DNA from: Terebella lapidaria
Taxonomy: Eukaryota; Annelida; Polychaeta; Terebellida; Terebellidae
Reading direction: 5' to 3'
DNA: 64,000 nucleotides
NCBI GenBank assembly: GCA_949152475.1
Contig: OX424556.1
Span: forward strand, 55,944,451 to 56,008,450
Shown here: positions 1-10,953 of the stretch, in pieces
Position numbering within the stretch: the stretch's first letter is position 1
How the letters are laid out: each line of letters starts with the position of its first letter
Made by a program: the position numbers and the translations under genes
Notes under the pieces: model-generated
What the model was told of the DNA's origin: nothing
Databases searched by the model: none
The model's input: only the letters and a program-made list of their open reading frames with translations

Positions 1-936
1 TTGAAAGTTATAAGGGTTCTTGGTGTATGATCCACTGTATGCTCTTTCCGAAACAAGTCCAACAACGATTTTCGATGGAATTTGTCCTTGGTAGATATTT
101 TCATCTTCGTACTGGAATGATCCGAGATGTATGTTGAAGGTTTTGACATCACTCCTGCGATATGGGTAGAGTGCGGGAGATTTTTTCAGTGTTTCACTGT
201 GTCCGACAATAACTCCCGGGTTCAGCTGAACATTGCACACGTGCAAAACTGCTTCGGTAATGTCGACTTGATACTTTGTGTCTTCTGTAGCAGCCATGAG
301 GGCGAAGTTGTTTGCACTCGGATACAACTTGACATCGATTTGCACTCCATTAATAAGTAGTCTATCTTGCTGGAGAATATCTACAAAGATAGGACCCTGC
401 ATCTCAATGTAGTCTCCATCCTTGGTGAGTATCCATCTTTGAAGCAGTCCAACATTTGATCCTTCAACTGGATCACAGTCATCCAAGGATGGAGATTCTT
501 TGTAGAATAGCTGACTTTGCATCCTAGTTTCCTTTCGTTCTTCTGGATACATGAGTAGGTTATCCAGCATGCTTTTGTAAGGGTAGTTCAATCCAACTGT
601 AGTTGTGATCACCTGCTGCTGTAGAGATACATCCACTTGTCGAAATAGTGAATGCAGTGCCAAGTTGACAAATGCAGCTTTATCATCCTCTGTGACCTTT
701 TCACCTTTATCATTTGTGATGCGTGCTTTGATGTAAAGCATTGTTTTTCGGAGGTCCTTATAGTCGGCACTGGTTCCAGGCACGGTGAATTGTATTGGTG
801 ATCCTCGAGTCAGAGGAGCGGAAGGTCGAAACTTCACCCATGTTCTTTTGTATACAGCAGTGTCGACAGGTGGTGTTCTAAATAGATCTAGACTGGATCC
901 ATATCCTTCCTCGGCAGCATCAAACTTGTAAGCCAT
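1..936 (-). CDS. Polinton major capsid protein, C-terminal part beyond window edge
   Basis: The minus-strand frame runs without a stop from an ATG at 936 to the window edge, giving 312 codons. It begins MAYKFDAAEEGYGSSLDLF and continues with segments such as WVKFRPSAPLTRGSPIQF and RRSDVKTFNIHLGSFQYEDE, which I recognise as the family often annotated in invertebrates as F54H12.2-like, the Polinton major capsid protein. That family folds as a double jelly roll and forms the hexons of the particle. The gene lies 52 bases downstream of the small basic ORF in the same direction, as expected for a co-expressed structural block. Partial only because of the window edge; no break is visible in the part seen. 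Confidence 0.9.
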   Translation of the reverse strand, partial: MAYKFDAAEEGYGSSLDLFRTPPVDTAVYKRTWVKFRPSAPLTRGSPIQFTVPGTSADYKDLRKTMLYIKARITNDKGEKVTEDDKAAFVNLALHSLFRQVDVSLQQQVITTTVGLNYPYKSMLDNLLMYPEERKETRMQSQLFYKESPSLDDCDPVEGSNVGLLQRWILTKDGDYIEMQGPIFVDILQQDRLLINGVQIDVKLYPSANNFALMAATEDTKYQVDITEAVLHVCNVQLNPGVIVGHSETLKKSPALYPYRRSDVKTFNIHLGSFQYEDENIYQGQIPSKIVVGLVSERAYSGSYTKNPYNFQ

Positions 937-988
937 ATTGACTCTATGCCACCAATGCAGAAAGTGAGGGTGGTGTTTGGTTTCTTTC

Positions 989-1276
989 TTATTTATAGCC
1001 TTTCCTCGAGCTCTTTTCAATAGTTCTGCTCTTGCGTTTCTTGTTTGGTTTCTGTTTCTTTGGACTAGACGGTATATTCTCTTCACTTTCACGTTTCAGA
1101 CTCGCTTTGGCTTGTTCAACAATTTGCTCTGTTGGAGATACCAGCTTCAAAGGTGTAATCTTCTCACCAAGATGATTGTGATTGCGAATGGTGTAAAATT
1201 GTTTATTTCCATGGGGTGGGTTTTTGAAGTGTTCCTTCCACATTTCAATGTTTGGAATGTACGCAGAGAACGCCAT
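989..1276 (-). CDS. Small basic Polinton protein (95 aa)
   Basis: ATG at 1276, 95 residues. The N-terminal half is ordinary (MAFSAYIPNIEMWKEHF). The C-terminal third is very basic and serine-rich, with clusters KKQKPNKKRKSR and KSSRKGYK that look like nuclear localisation or nucleic-acid-binding tails. It sits between the penton-like gene, which it overlaps by 32 bases in another frame, and the major capsid gene. Small ORFs of this sort are common between the capsid genes of Polintons. Position suggests a virion core or scaffold role, but I do not recognise a defined domain and the function is not shown by sequence. Confidence 0.6.
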   Translation of the reverse strand: MAFSAYIPNIEMWKEHFKNPPHGNKQFYTIRNHNHLGEKITPLKLVSPTEQIVEQAKASLKRESEENIPSSPKKQKPNKKRKSRTIEKSSRKGYK

Positions 1277-1649
1277 GCTTCCTCAATTGTAGTGTTACAT
1301 TCGCCGACGAAGGAACAACTGATGCCGTTTCCTGCTCACGCGTTCTTATATACACTCTCAGATGTGAAATAAAATTCCGTACCACGGGTATGAAATAGGG
1401 TGTTCGAACCTTAATTGCTTCATTCGTCACTCGAAGTACAGGCAGGTGGCTATTAGCGATGCAACTGGACTCACAAATATCAGTGAGGATCATGAGTTCA
1501 CCGCAGTCTCCTTCATATGACACTTCCATGAGTGCACATTCCCAATTTCCACTGAGATTAATGTATTGCTTGAGATCCACTGTGAAATCCCATGCATAAT
1601 TACTGGGATATGTTTCGACACAATCCCTGGAGGAGAGGAACAGGTACAT
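1245..1649 (-). CDS. Penton-like minor capsid protein of the Polinton
   Basis: The first ATG of the frame is at 1649; the frame is open further upstream but without ATG. The start MYLFLSSRDCVETYPSN, then WDFTVDLKQYINLSGNWE and CALMEVSYEG, matches the pattern of Polinton penton proteins (single jelly roll): short N-terminus, 'xFTVxLxxxxxLxGxWECAL', then alternating hydrophobic beta strands. About 135 residues is short for the family, so this may be a compact member or one lacking the C-terminal strands. It lies directly downstream of the integrase and upstream of the small basic protein and major capsid gene, the expected structural neighbourhood. Family assignment is by recognition, not by search. 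Confidence 0.7.
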   Translation of the reverse strand: MYLFLSSRDCVETYPSNYAWDFTVDLKQYINLSGNWECALMEVSYEGDCGELMILTDICESSCIANSHLPVLRVTNEAIKVRTPYFIPVVRNFISHLRVYIRTREQETASVVPSSANVTLQLRKHGVLCVHSKH

Positions 1650-1694
1650 GCTGAGGTAGAACAAGGAATGACTGAATTCACTCCTGTCTTTAGG

Positions 1695-2867
1695 TTAAAT
1701 ATCCTTAACGTCAGACTCTAGAATCCATGAGTCAAACTTCGAATGATATCCCAACCAACGGACTAAGACTTCCTTTATCCCACCGCGTTTACGTCGTTTC
1801 AGAATTTTATCTATTTTATATTCCTTGTTTGGGTGATTGTCTTCCACCAGTTGTAATTCCCATTGATAGAATGTTCCTTTAATGGGGTCGTTCTGGTAAT
1901 CCTTGATGGTGTAAAGCGGGATGTTTTGTTTGTTTGTGCGAGAGGTTATGACGAAATGCTCTTCACTCCACTTGACGTCGTATTGTCGCTCAAACACAGT
2001 TCTGGTGTGTGATATTTTCACCACGTCACCAAGCTTAAATACATAAGGTGATTTCTTTGTTGGTGCTTTAGACGATTGTTGCTTCTTTTGCGGTAGTTTT
2101 GGAGAAAACTGCAAGTTCCACAATGTGGGATTGTCGACTTTGATGGCTTCGCTCGGAGTCATCTTAATTGTTCTATGGTATGAATTGTTGTAGCTGTTTG
2201 TCACATCTGAGAGCACAGCAACCCATTTAAAGTTATTGTTGTGCTGCATGTGTCTAGTGAGTTTTGATTTCAACTCCCTAATGAGTCTTTCTGCGTAATT
2301 TGCTTTTTTTTCATTCAGAGTTTGAAAATGATCAATATCCTGAGAACGCAAATATCGCTCAACACTAACATTCCAGAATTCTGTGCCACCATCCGTACGA
2401 AGCTTTGTGCATTTCGTTTTCATAGTCTTTTTCAAGGCAGTTACCATTTCTTTACCCTGTAGGGTCTTCAGCGCGCACGTCCAAGCAAAACGTGACAAAA
2501 TATCAATCATAACAAGGATGTAGTTATATCCACGATTTTGTTTATTGTATGTCACCATAGATACAGTATCAGCATCGAACATGTAGTATTTTGTGGGTAC
2601 AATAACTCTTTGCCTGGTAAAATTCCGTCTGGCGGGTCTGTGCTTGGTGTATAGAGTCTGTTTTCTCAGCCATTTTTGTACCGCGGCTCTGGAATAGGTT
2701 TTACCATCCCGTCTGGAAAACTTGTACAGTTTGTCGACTCCACCATACGACGCTGGATGTCCGTAGATGGCAGTCTGCTCATAGTAGATGGCAGACAGGT
2801 ATGTCTGCTCATAATAGATGGCAGACAGGTATGTGTTCATGTCATTGTCACCCACAGATTTTTCCAT
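1695..2867 (-). CDS. Polinton integrase, DDE type with C-terminal chromodomain
   Basis: ATG at 2867, 390 residues, open throughout. The catalytic RNase H-like core shows the first Asp in YMFDADTVSM, the second in KLRTDGGTEF, and the Glu in ANYAERLIRELK. The C-terminal 45 residues (YKIDKILKRR through VRWLGYHSKFDSWILE) form a chromodomain, which may direct integration to marked chromatin. This arrangement is the hallmark Polinton integrase, which joins element ends to host DNA. The N-terminus carries an in-frame direct repeat of 11 residues (TYLSAIYYEQ-type unit, encoded at about 2769-2834) not expected in the family. The gene overlaps the upstream ORF by 31 bases. Confidence 0.93.
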   Translation of the reverse strand: MEKSVGDNDMNTYLSAIYYEQTYLSAIYYEQTAIYGHPASYGGVDKLYKFSRRDGKTYSRAAVQKWLRKQTLYTKHRPARRNFTRQRVIVPTKYYMFDADTVSMVTYNKQNRGYNYILVMIDILSRFAWTCALKTLQGKEMVTALKKTMKTKCTKLRTDGGTEFWNVSVERYLRSQDIDHFQTLNEKKANYAERLIRELKSKLTRHMQHNNNFKWVAVLSDVTNSYNNSYHRTIKMTPSEAIKVDNPTLWNLQFSPKLPQKKQQSSKAPTKKSPYVFKLGDVVKISHTRTVFERQYDVKWSEEHFVITSRTNKQNIPLYTIKDYQNDPIKGTFYQWELQLVEDNHPNKEYKIDKILKRRKRGGIKEVLVRWLGYHSKFDSWILESDVKDI

Positions 2868-3421
2868 GTTTCTTTCCTGTTGGGTTTCTTTGCACGTTTT
2901 TGTGGCTCCAAGTCTTTTGCTTTGCGTTTGTTGGGTAGTCCTGGTGGTGGTGGCTGTAGCGATGTCACTTCCTCTCCATTCCCTTGCTGTAGCAGTCTCC
3001 TTCGCTCTGGATTATGGATGAGCGATAGGGGTATGTGCTCGAGATTTGCATAAAACTCTTCGACCCCAACAGGTTTGAAGTGTTTGAAGGAGACAAATGC
3101 GTCTTTCACCAGGTCAGATATATGTGTTTTCGGTATGATCGATCCATTGACCATGAGTTCACCTTCTTTACTCCAACTCAATGTGGAAGACCTTTCAATT
3201 ACATCCAGCAATGTGTTGGCTTTAGCTTGAAGACGCTTTGGTATGTGGGAAATGATTGTTGCTCTATCCAATTTATCTTCAGCACTTGAATGTGGTTCTT
3301 CAATGATTTTAGTTTCTTGGATGTCACGATCACCATGGGGAGATGCAGGTGTTTCAGTTTTTGTAATCATCCTTTGGTACTTGTCATATGGTACTAAAAC
3401 ACATTTTTTGGTAAAATTCAT
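2837..3421 (-). CDS. Polinton accessory protein with VPYDKYQRM start motif (194 aa)
   Basis: ATG at 3421, 194 residues. It opens with KKCVLVPYDKYQRM, a signature seen at the start of a conserved but uncharacterised protein family carried by invertebrate Polintons. The middle (RLQAKANTLLDVIER, then SWSKEGELMVNGSIIP) looks like a small folded DNA- or protein-binding module. The C-terminus is proline-rich (PPPPG) followed by a strongly basic stretch (NKRKAKDLEPQKRAKK). The start codon overlaps the stop of the upstream 118-aa ORF in an ATGA arrangement. A virion-core or DNA-condensing role would fit the basic tail, but that is inference. Confidence 0.6.
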   Translation of the reverse strand: MNFTKKCVLVPYDKYQRMITKTETPASPHGDRDIQETKIIEEPHSSAEDKLDRATIISHIPKRLQAKANTLLDVIERSSTLSWSKEGELMVNGSIIPKTHISDLVKDAFVSFKHFKPVGVEEFYANLEHIPLSLIHNPERRRLLQQGNGEEVTSLQPPPPGLPNKRKAKDLEPQKRAKKPNRKETWKNLWVTMT

Positions 3422-3774
3422 TCTAGCAAGGAAAACAGTTCAGCTTTCACCAGTTGTAAGGTAGTGAGTATCTGTCGATAGTGATCCTGTATAATCGCGA
3501 GTTTCCTTCTGACACTTGTACCCGTGTCTGTTAGTTTCTTCAGGATAAGTTTCCGTTTTCTCAATTCCTTAACGACACGAGATGTCAGTGGAAGCTTTTG
3601 AATGTTGAATATTATTTCACAAATAGCTGCAGTTTGAGCAGGTGTTAGAGTATAAAACAATGCTCTCGCCTGTTCCTTTGTGGTTTCCAACACCAACTTC
3701 AGGAAGTCGGCGACCTTCTTCAGAGTTTTAGACATGTTCCCTTGCCGACATCTTCCGAATAAATGAGAGTGCAT
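3418..3774 (-). CDS. Small helical Polinton protein (118 aa)
   Basis: ATG at 3774; a second ATG 13 codons in (MSKTLKKVADFLK) is an equally plausible start. The sequence is alpha-helical and lysine/leucine-rich: LETTKEQARALFYTLTPAQ, then ELRKRKLILKKLTD and RKLAIIQDHYRQILTTLQ. I recall similar 100-120 aa proteins beside the capsid genes of other Polintons, but no function is established to my knowledge. The gene ends in a 4-base overlap with the next ORF, which implies close coupling in one transcript. Confidence 0.5.
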   Translation of the reverse strand: MHSHLFGRCRQGNMSKTLKKVADFLKLVLETTKEQARALFYTLTPAQTAAICEIIFNIQKLPLTSRVVKELRKRKLILKKLTDTGTSVRRKLAIIQDHYRQILTTLQLVKAELFSLLE

Positions 3775-3801
3775 TATCTATGCTTGTGTTTAAATAAGTA
3801 T

Positions 3802-4278
3802 TCAAACCGATACTTCAACATTTTGTCTGTCTTCGAGACCTGACCTTAGTCGTTTTTTCAGATATGTTACCAAGACTGCAGTACAGACCATTGGAAAAAC
3901 AGCCAATAGATTAAGCCATTGTAGTTGTGAGCTTTTCAAGTCAATATTCATCTGGGGTTGGCAGTCGGTTAATATAAGGAGGTCGGTTCTTTGTGCCTTT
4001 AGTTTCAGGATTTCCAAACACTCGAGCATTCTGTTATCACGGAAATCAACAGTATGGAGGTTGTTCCAGTCTGGTTTCAACAGGAGGGGTAGTGTAGAGA
4101 TGCTGGTGTTTAACACATCCATATGTCTAACCCACGAGTAATCCATCATTTGCGGAAGTTGTGTGACATTCAATCCCAGACACGTGAGTGCTTGCATCCA
4201 CGGTATACAGAGACATTCTCCACATGAACAACACTGACTATTAACTATTGATGCGACGAGAATGGCAATCAACAGCAT
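3802..4278 (-). CDS. Signal-peptide membrane protein with LRR-like ectodomain (158 aa)
   Basis: ATG at 4278. Residues 1-15 (MLLIAILVASIVNSQ) are a typical signal peptide. A cysteine-rich segment follows (CCSCGECLCIPWMQALTC), then LGLNVTQLPQMM and VDFRDNRMLECLEILKL, which resemble an LRR N-terminal cap plus a few degenerate leucine-rich repeats. A hydrophobic stretch (WLNLLAVFPMVCTAVLV) near residue 125 is followed by basic residues KKRLRSG, as in a type I membrane protein with a short cytosolic tail. One N-glycosylation sequon (NVT) lies in the ectodomain. It is placed among packaging and structural genes of the element. Role unknown; capture of a host LRR gene fragment is possible. Confidence 0.55.
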   Translation of the reverse strand: MLLIAILVASIVNSQCCSCGECLCIPWMQALTCLGLNVTQLPQMMDYSWVRHMDVLNTSISTLPLLLKPDWNNLHTVDFRDNRMLECLEILKLKAQRTDLLILTDCQPQMNIDLKSSQLQWLNLLAVFPMVCTAVLVTYLKKRLRSGLEDRQNVEVSV

Positions 4279-4334
4279 GTTGCCTTTGTGATCTTCGTTT
4301 TCAAAATGATGAGACTTTTGATCTTCATGTGTAC

Positions 4335-5063
4335 TTATACAGGTATGTAGACAACCGTGTCTTCATCAGGGAATATGTTTGTTTTTAGTTGATAATTTTC
4401 CTGGCTATGCGGTGAAAGGTCGATCACTAGGTATCCGTATGGTTTAGATGTACAATCCTTGTATGCCTCAACGAGTGTCCTGCCTAATCCAGTCTGTCTT
4501 GCGAGTACTCCAACTTGTGAGAGGTCTCTGGGATTTCTCAAGAGAATCATGTAGTGACTGTTCAAATTAATTGTTCGTGCAGATTTTCCTTGACAAAACA
4601 TGTTCTGATTGATGAATATAACGGTGATGTGTTTGTGGTGCGATCCCCTTGTGAATAGGTTTTGCATTTATGAATTATCAACAGCTTTGTCCATGAGATC
4701 ATCTATCACTATGATGTTGTGCTCCCCATCTGCGAATTCACTGATTTCTGCTTCTGTAGGTAAACGTTCATGGAAGTCAATGTCAGCTTCATTTTCCTTT
4801 CGTTCAAACTGATCCTGCCATACTCCATAGCAATACATGACTTTCCTAATGGGAGTGCTGAATAATACATCCTTGTACTTAAAAATTTTGAATAACACTG
4901 TTGTTTTACCAGAACCTCTAGTTCCAGAGATGACCATAGTTGTGGGAGAGTGAAACATGTTTACTCTATCACTGCTCTTCTCGAAGTGACGTTTGTTAGA
5001 CGTTGAATAGATATTATATACGTGGGAATGAATGCTGGGAAAGAAAACACAATTTCTTCTCAT
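4335..5063 (-). pseudogene. Polinton packaging ATPase (FtsK/HerA type), broken
   Basis: The N-terminal region carries a Walker A P-loop (GTRGSGKTT) and a Walker B strand (NIIVIDDLMD). The C-terminal region carries the expected strand-turn elements (ITVIFINQNMF, sensor-like NLNSHYMILLRNPRD). This is the A32-like ATPase that in the virus-like relatives drives genome packaging into the capsid. It lies in the same direction as, and upstream of, the membrane-protein gene. The gene appears broken, with about one interruption. Confidence 0.85.
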
Positions 5064-5641
5064 TACACTCCATTTATTTCACAATATCACCTTACAAAAC
5101 CATCATAATGTATCAAATCAATCATCATAACGTCTCACGAACATTTCGTCATATTTAATCATAATGTTTTATTACCATCATCATGTCATCACCAACATGA
5201 TATAGGTGAATCATCATCATAACGTCTCACGAACATTTTGACATCATATTTCTCATTAGCAGCATCATAGCTTTATTCATCATAAAGGCTCATGTCATCA
5301 TAATGCGTTATTTCATTAAAATGCCTTATTTCATCATAATGCCTTATTTACAAACATCCTCGGGTACAATATCTTAAGCTACGCAAGTTAATCACTAGAG
5401 ACACACCAACATCATTCAATCAAAACTTTATAATCGGGGATCTGAAATACATGTGAAGTGTAACAAGAACAATTTAGCACCAAATAAATAAATAAATAAA
5501 TAAATAACATAACACCAGTAGTCAAAAATAATTTAAACGCACAAAATAAATAACACTCATGCATCTTCCCTCTCGCATTGATGGACTCACAACACACAGT
5601 AATGTCTTTTATCGTAGAGGTAATCATCTATGTACATTTCG
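5064..5641. other. Spacer with degenerate CATCATAA-type repeats and (AAAT)n
   Basis: No convincing gene. About 5100-5350 is built of loosely repeated units: a 'cataacgtctcacgaacatt' unit occurs near 5126 and again near 5218, and 'tcatcataatgcctta'-like units occur three times near 5288-5345. An (AAAT)n microsatellite lies at about 5483-5508. The stretch separates the polymerase 3' end from the ATPase start and probably holds the polymerase 3' UTR and ATPase promoter. Confidence 0.6.
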
Positions 5642-8600
5642 TCACCACACGAGACAGAAGTAATCCTTCACCTCACCATTTTCAATTTTTGGGCAGTTCT
5701 CACACATGCATTCCGCACATGATTCTGGTGGGTGAAACACAGACAGAGCGTACAACCTTGCTTCCTCTTGCCTCTGTATCGCTCTTTCTCTGTCAAAACG
5801 CTCAAACGTAGCATCGCACTCGAGGCAGGCAGGTCTTGGGTGTTTGTCAGGGATGACCTCCACATCCTGTTTCCTGCAGTAGAAGCACCCTGGTCCCCAT
5901 GGAACAGGTGCATGCTCCTCGTATACGCTCTCTTCGTCAGAGCTGTCGTCCTCTGCGAAGACTTCATCATCATTGATGACAGACTCCCATAGCTGCCCAA
6001 GTGCATTTTGTCCCGGATGGTTTTTCGGTTGACAGCTCTCCGCCATCCTCCTCAAAGCAAAGCCACAACCCCAGTATTTACCGAATCGATCGAGGTAAAT
6101 CAAGGTTTTCCCCCGGTGGAGTTGCACGTCATTCCACATCCTTCTGTTTTGTCGGAACTTGAGCACCAACACCCCTCGCATTACATTGTCCTGTTCTTCC
6201 TGCCAAGCCGGACTCTCCTCGATGTGCGAAGCGATTTTCACAGCCGCAGCTAGTGTTTTGGCGTTGGCAATGACACGGCACAGATCATTTCTGCCGTGGA
6301 AAGCTGCCTTTTCATACATGAAAAGTTGCAGGACACAGGAAAACTTCTTCCCGTCTTTCTCCATCGGGTCATAATGCGCGAGTCCAAGAGGATCCGTGCT
6401 CTCGAAGTAGTAACAGTTATGCTGCGGCCATGGCGTGAGTACGAGTGCCAGAGGAACGGTTTCTATACCGTTTTCGAGGACTTCCCTTTTGCAGTAGAAG
6501 TACCCGAAACCTCGACGACTCTGCTCATACGACCAAATGCCGTTGCTCCTTGTGCGGAAACCCTTATTGAGTGTGGAGACACTCTGTCCTGTTTCCAGGA
6601 CAGATTGGAACTTCTCCATTGGATCAGTGACATGCTTCTTGTTCACACCTTTACAGGACAGCTTGTATGACTCGTCATCTCCCTCCAGAACATATGTCTT
6701 AGAGGAAAGACAAATCATACTACGTCCTGTAGCTTCGAGCTTGAACAGTCCAGGCGTGCGCTTGTCAAAAGCTTTGTGGGCGGGACAGCATTCCCTGGGA
6801 AACCAAAAGGTTTCGTCAGCCTGCATGTCTTGAACTCCGCAGGACCCATGGACAGCTTTCTCATAGGCAACCCTCATACCCGGTCGAATGACTTCGGAGA
6901 GAGATTCACCAGAGATAGCGAAATATAAACTATCTGTGTCCATTTCGCAGTTCAAAGTTTTCCCGACCCACAAACTTATCCAGGCAGTCATAGTAGAACT
7001 GCAGCATACGCAGCTTGGCATACTGCAGAATGAAGAATCCGAGCACCACAGGGAGGTCAAGTGTGATGGTCTTCTTCCTACTTTCTACCTCGTAAAGGTC
7101 ATCGCCCAACTCCGTTAGCGAGATGAATCGCGGGGAGTTGACTGCTATTTTTGCTTTGACCTCTCCCTCAAGGTAGGACACTTGCCTGTGCCGGAGCTTC
7201 TCCATGATCAGGGAGCCATAAGAGGAGTTTCCGATCAGTTTCCAAGTGTCTGCAAGGATGGCCTTGGACTTATCGACATCTCCAGCACGTCGAGCATTGC
7301 TGACATCAGATTGGAAGGATTGAAAGCAAGCATCGCGGTTGTATTCGACGGCCTGGTAAATTTGAGTTACCCACAACCCATGCTGTAGATACCATTTTAA
7401 CAACGGCGTTGCCAGCATGAGTTTCTTGGCCGCCATCCCTCCAACCAACAACCGTCGTGCTTCCTTATTCAGGTTGTTTTCCTCGACGTGCTCCTGCATG
7501 TGTCTCCCTATTTTCTCAAACGGAACCTCTGTAGTGCAGAAGAGCGGTGACATCTCTTCAAAATATGTGTGTGGATCAACGTCACAGTCCATATCTCCAC
7601 GCCACGAGGTTGGGACCTGAATGTCATAACGATGATAATATGTAGTCAGTTTTCCAAATTTGATAGTCCATATTAATATTCATAATACATATATGGTAAT
7701 AAGCATACTCAATCTTGGTGTTTTACAATACTACACACCTGGATGTCGCATTCGATGAGACCAAAGAATTTGTCATCTCGCACGGCCGTGAGGAGTGTTT
7801 CCTCGCGAAGCTGCCCCTGGCCCGTCTGTCTTGCAAAGGGTGGCACATAGTTTTACGCGACGCCAGAAAGCATGATCCTTCCCGTAGCCTGGAGGCGGTG
7901 GTACTCGCATTCCCACATTTCTGTGACTGAGTACCCTCGCTCACGTAGGAATGCTGTTCTCTCTTTGGTACGGGCAAGGATCGCAGGCTGTCTCTTCTTC
8001 CACTTTTCTTCAGACTTTTCCGTCAGATGACACACATGCCCATGCCATCTACATCCATGGAACTGAAATGATGCATCAGCAAACTAAATCATTTGAAATC
8101 TAGTTGTTTTTCATTACTCAATTTCAATAAGCATAATACATGTACAACTATTCTGCACATAGTTATTTTCTCACCTCATAAATATGATTTGTTTCTTCGC
8201 AGTAGCCATCCAAGAGATATGGTCCCTCACGTCTCTCTCGACCTGTGTTCAGTTTGTGTTGGATGTGGATCCCCTCCTCTCGTGCAACATAATCCAGCCA
8301 ATGGAACATTGCCATGTATTTAGGACAGGACTTTTTCATATGTAGGGCGCCGTGACTGTTTCCATGGGGTATGTATCGCACATACGGTCCCACGGGCATT
8401 TCCTGTCCAATACTTTGCAAGTACAATGCCTTCGCATCGTACCCTAAAATCCTTTGGCTTGGCTTATCCGTGTTACCTCGGAGGAAGGTTTGTCCTGCAA
8501 CCTGCTTCCTATTGAAGATGATAGATGGGCCTCCAACAATGTTCTGTTTAACAGTCATTGCGAGGTCCTTGTCATCTTCAGAAAACAGGGAGAATGTTAC

Positions 8601-10368
8601 TCCACGCTGTCTTGCCGCTTCAAACAGCATCTGCCTGGCGATCCCTGGAGCTGAGATCGCAGTCTTGAACACATCCAGGTTCTGCTGTTTGAAAAACTCC
8701 TGGAAACGCTCAACTGCTGTGACAAAGGGGCCGACATCCAAATTGTTGTAGTGTTCCAGGAAATCGGCGAAGGTCCTCATTTTTCTGTCTCTCCAGACTT
8801 GTTGCAATTCTTGATACTTCTCAACCCCAGTAGCCGGCGGAACACCACTCCCCCCACGAGCCATCCAGGTGGCATGTTCTTCTTCAAGAACATTCACCCC
8901 TTTCAATGAGGAGTAAAAGGCCTCATAGTCGGGAAGGTGATCAGCACTCAGTTTATCTGGGTGATCGAACCACTCGTAGGGGAAGTAGGACTTTTGTCCC
9001 TGCACTTGGTACGCACTCAAAAAGTTTGAGTAACTAAACCCTGGTGCGAGGTACTGGGTGATGTCCATGAATCGAAGGTGAGTTGTGGCCAGGCAAAGGT
9101 ACGTATTGTTACGCTTCACAGTGAAACAATTCGCATCATCGACTAGGTTCAGAGCTTTAGCAAGTTTAGACTTGATCAAGTTCAAGTCATCTTTGCTAGA
9201 GTTGAACCCAGGAACACCACTCCCCCCACGAGCCATCCAGGTGGCATGTTCTTCTTCAAGAACATTCACCCCTTTCAATGAGGAGTAAAAGGCCTCATAG
9301 TCGGGAAGGTGATCAGCACTCAGTTTATCTGGGTGATCGAACCACTCGTAGGGGAAGTAGGACTTTTGTCCCTGCACTTGGTACGCACTCAAAAAGTTTG
9401 AGTAACTAAACCCTGGTGCGAGGTACTGGGTGATTGATGTCCATGAATCGAAGGTGAGTTGTGGCCAGGCAAAGGTACGTATTGTTACGCTTCACAGTGA
9501 AACAATTCGCATCATCGCACCGATCCTTGACGTAGCTGGGAATGTCTCCATGTCCCAGCATGAATCGGGTGCAATGAACGTACATCACCATGTTGGTTAT
9601 CGTGCGTACCCGCCACTTGCTGTTTTTTCGGAGAAGCTTAGCGTATTCTTCGATGTTGATTCGCTCCAACTCACGTCGAATTTTCGCTAGATCTCTCACC
9701 GACGTGATGACGAGTGGGGTGTCAAACAAGCTCGCGTTTGTATAGGGGATGAAATAACGGTACTCGCCCGTGTGGATGTTGACCAGAATTACTCCCAATG
9801 CCAAGTTAATCTTGAAAGCAGAGGTTTCGTTCTGGAAAATGTCCTGGACGTGACGCATTATCTCATCAACCCCTCCACTCAAGTCATTTGTCGGGTAGTT
9901 GTACTCCACCCTGACTGCACCATCCACATGGGGACGCAGGATATGACCCCGATTGGTGTTATACTCATCCATCAGGGTCTGATCCACGTCACCCCCATGT
10001 ACCCAGGGTGCCGCTCCATCCTGCCAGGGGGTGTCCTGCAGCCCATCCCCTCGCCCATGTTGTTGTTGGCGATGGCGGTATAGTTCCTGGCGGGTGCTGA
10101 GCAGCTCTTGACACGTCCTACACCGGTATCCGACATTTCGTCTCTTGGTCACATTACCTCCATCTTCGCGTTTGCGCTTGCGGCTGTTGTGTTCCGCAGC
10201 TTGATGCTGACGGAGTTTTGTGATGTTGTAGAACGTCACTGGACACTGCTCACACTGGGAAACGCCTTTACACGTTTTCTGGAGATGGCATTTCATACTC
10301 CGTTCAGTACCTAACACTTTACCACATTTCGGGCAAGTGTTTGCATCTCCTCTCCCAGATTGGCAAAC
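5642..10368 (-). pseudogene. Polinton protein-primed-type DNA polymerase B, broken and intron-bearing
   Basis: Seen: N-terminal C2H2-type zinc fingers (CPKCGKVLG..., CEQCPVTFYNITKLRQHQ, CRTCQELLSTRQELYRH), a long exonuclease/N-terminal region, the polymerase segment MWECEYHR, motif B (KLIGNSSYGSLIMEK), motif C (MDTDSLYFAI), and a C-terminal cysteine-rich tail (CFYCRKQ, CLECDATF, CAECMCENC) likely to bind zinc. The family copies the element's DNA, probably with a protein primer. At least two GT-AG introns with good splice signals lie in the body, near 7.6-7.7 kb and 8.05-8.18 kb. A several-hundred-base segment of the N-terminal half is present twice. Apart from introns the frame is broken, with roughly three or four interruptions. 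The upstream exon series at 10.4-12.8 kb splices into it in frame. Confidence 0.85.
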
Positions 10369-10861
10369 CTGAAAATTTATTTACAGAATAAAACATAAAA
10401 TGAGAAATAAAATCATTAATATTTATTTGTACCAGTTATTAGTGAAATAAATGGAATAATTCACATAAACAATCATATTTACATTGAACAACAAAATATT
10501 AAGATCATTATATTCACCTGTCTAGATTTATCGCAACTGTTTGAATTTCCAGAGGAACTCGCTTCCCCATCTTTTGTCACATCCTGTTGTAAATAAATAA
10601 GTAGTATTTTATTTTATGCTGAGATCTTTGTATTTGTATGTGTGTATTACTCGTTTGATGTTTCATTGTTAAACTTTGTGGTTTGTACTCACCATTGCGT
10701 TCTCAGATGCGGTAGTTGAAATCTCATCTATACATGTATTTCTCCGCAAAGAACTATCCACCTGAAACCATGCAATGCGGATAGAAATATTACATGTGAA
10801 AATGTGTTTCTTATTAGTTTATAGTCATGGATTTCTGCCATCGCCTTAAGAGTTCTAGAAA

Positions 10862-10953
<92 letters not shown>

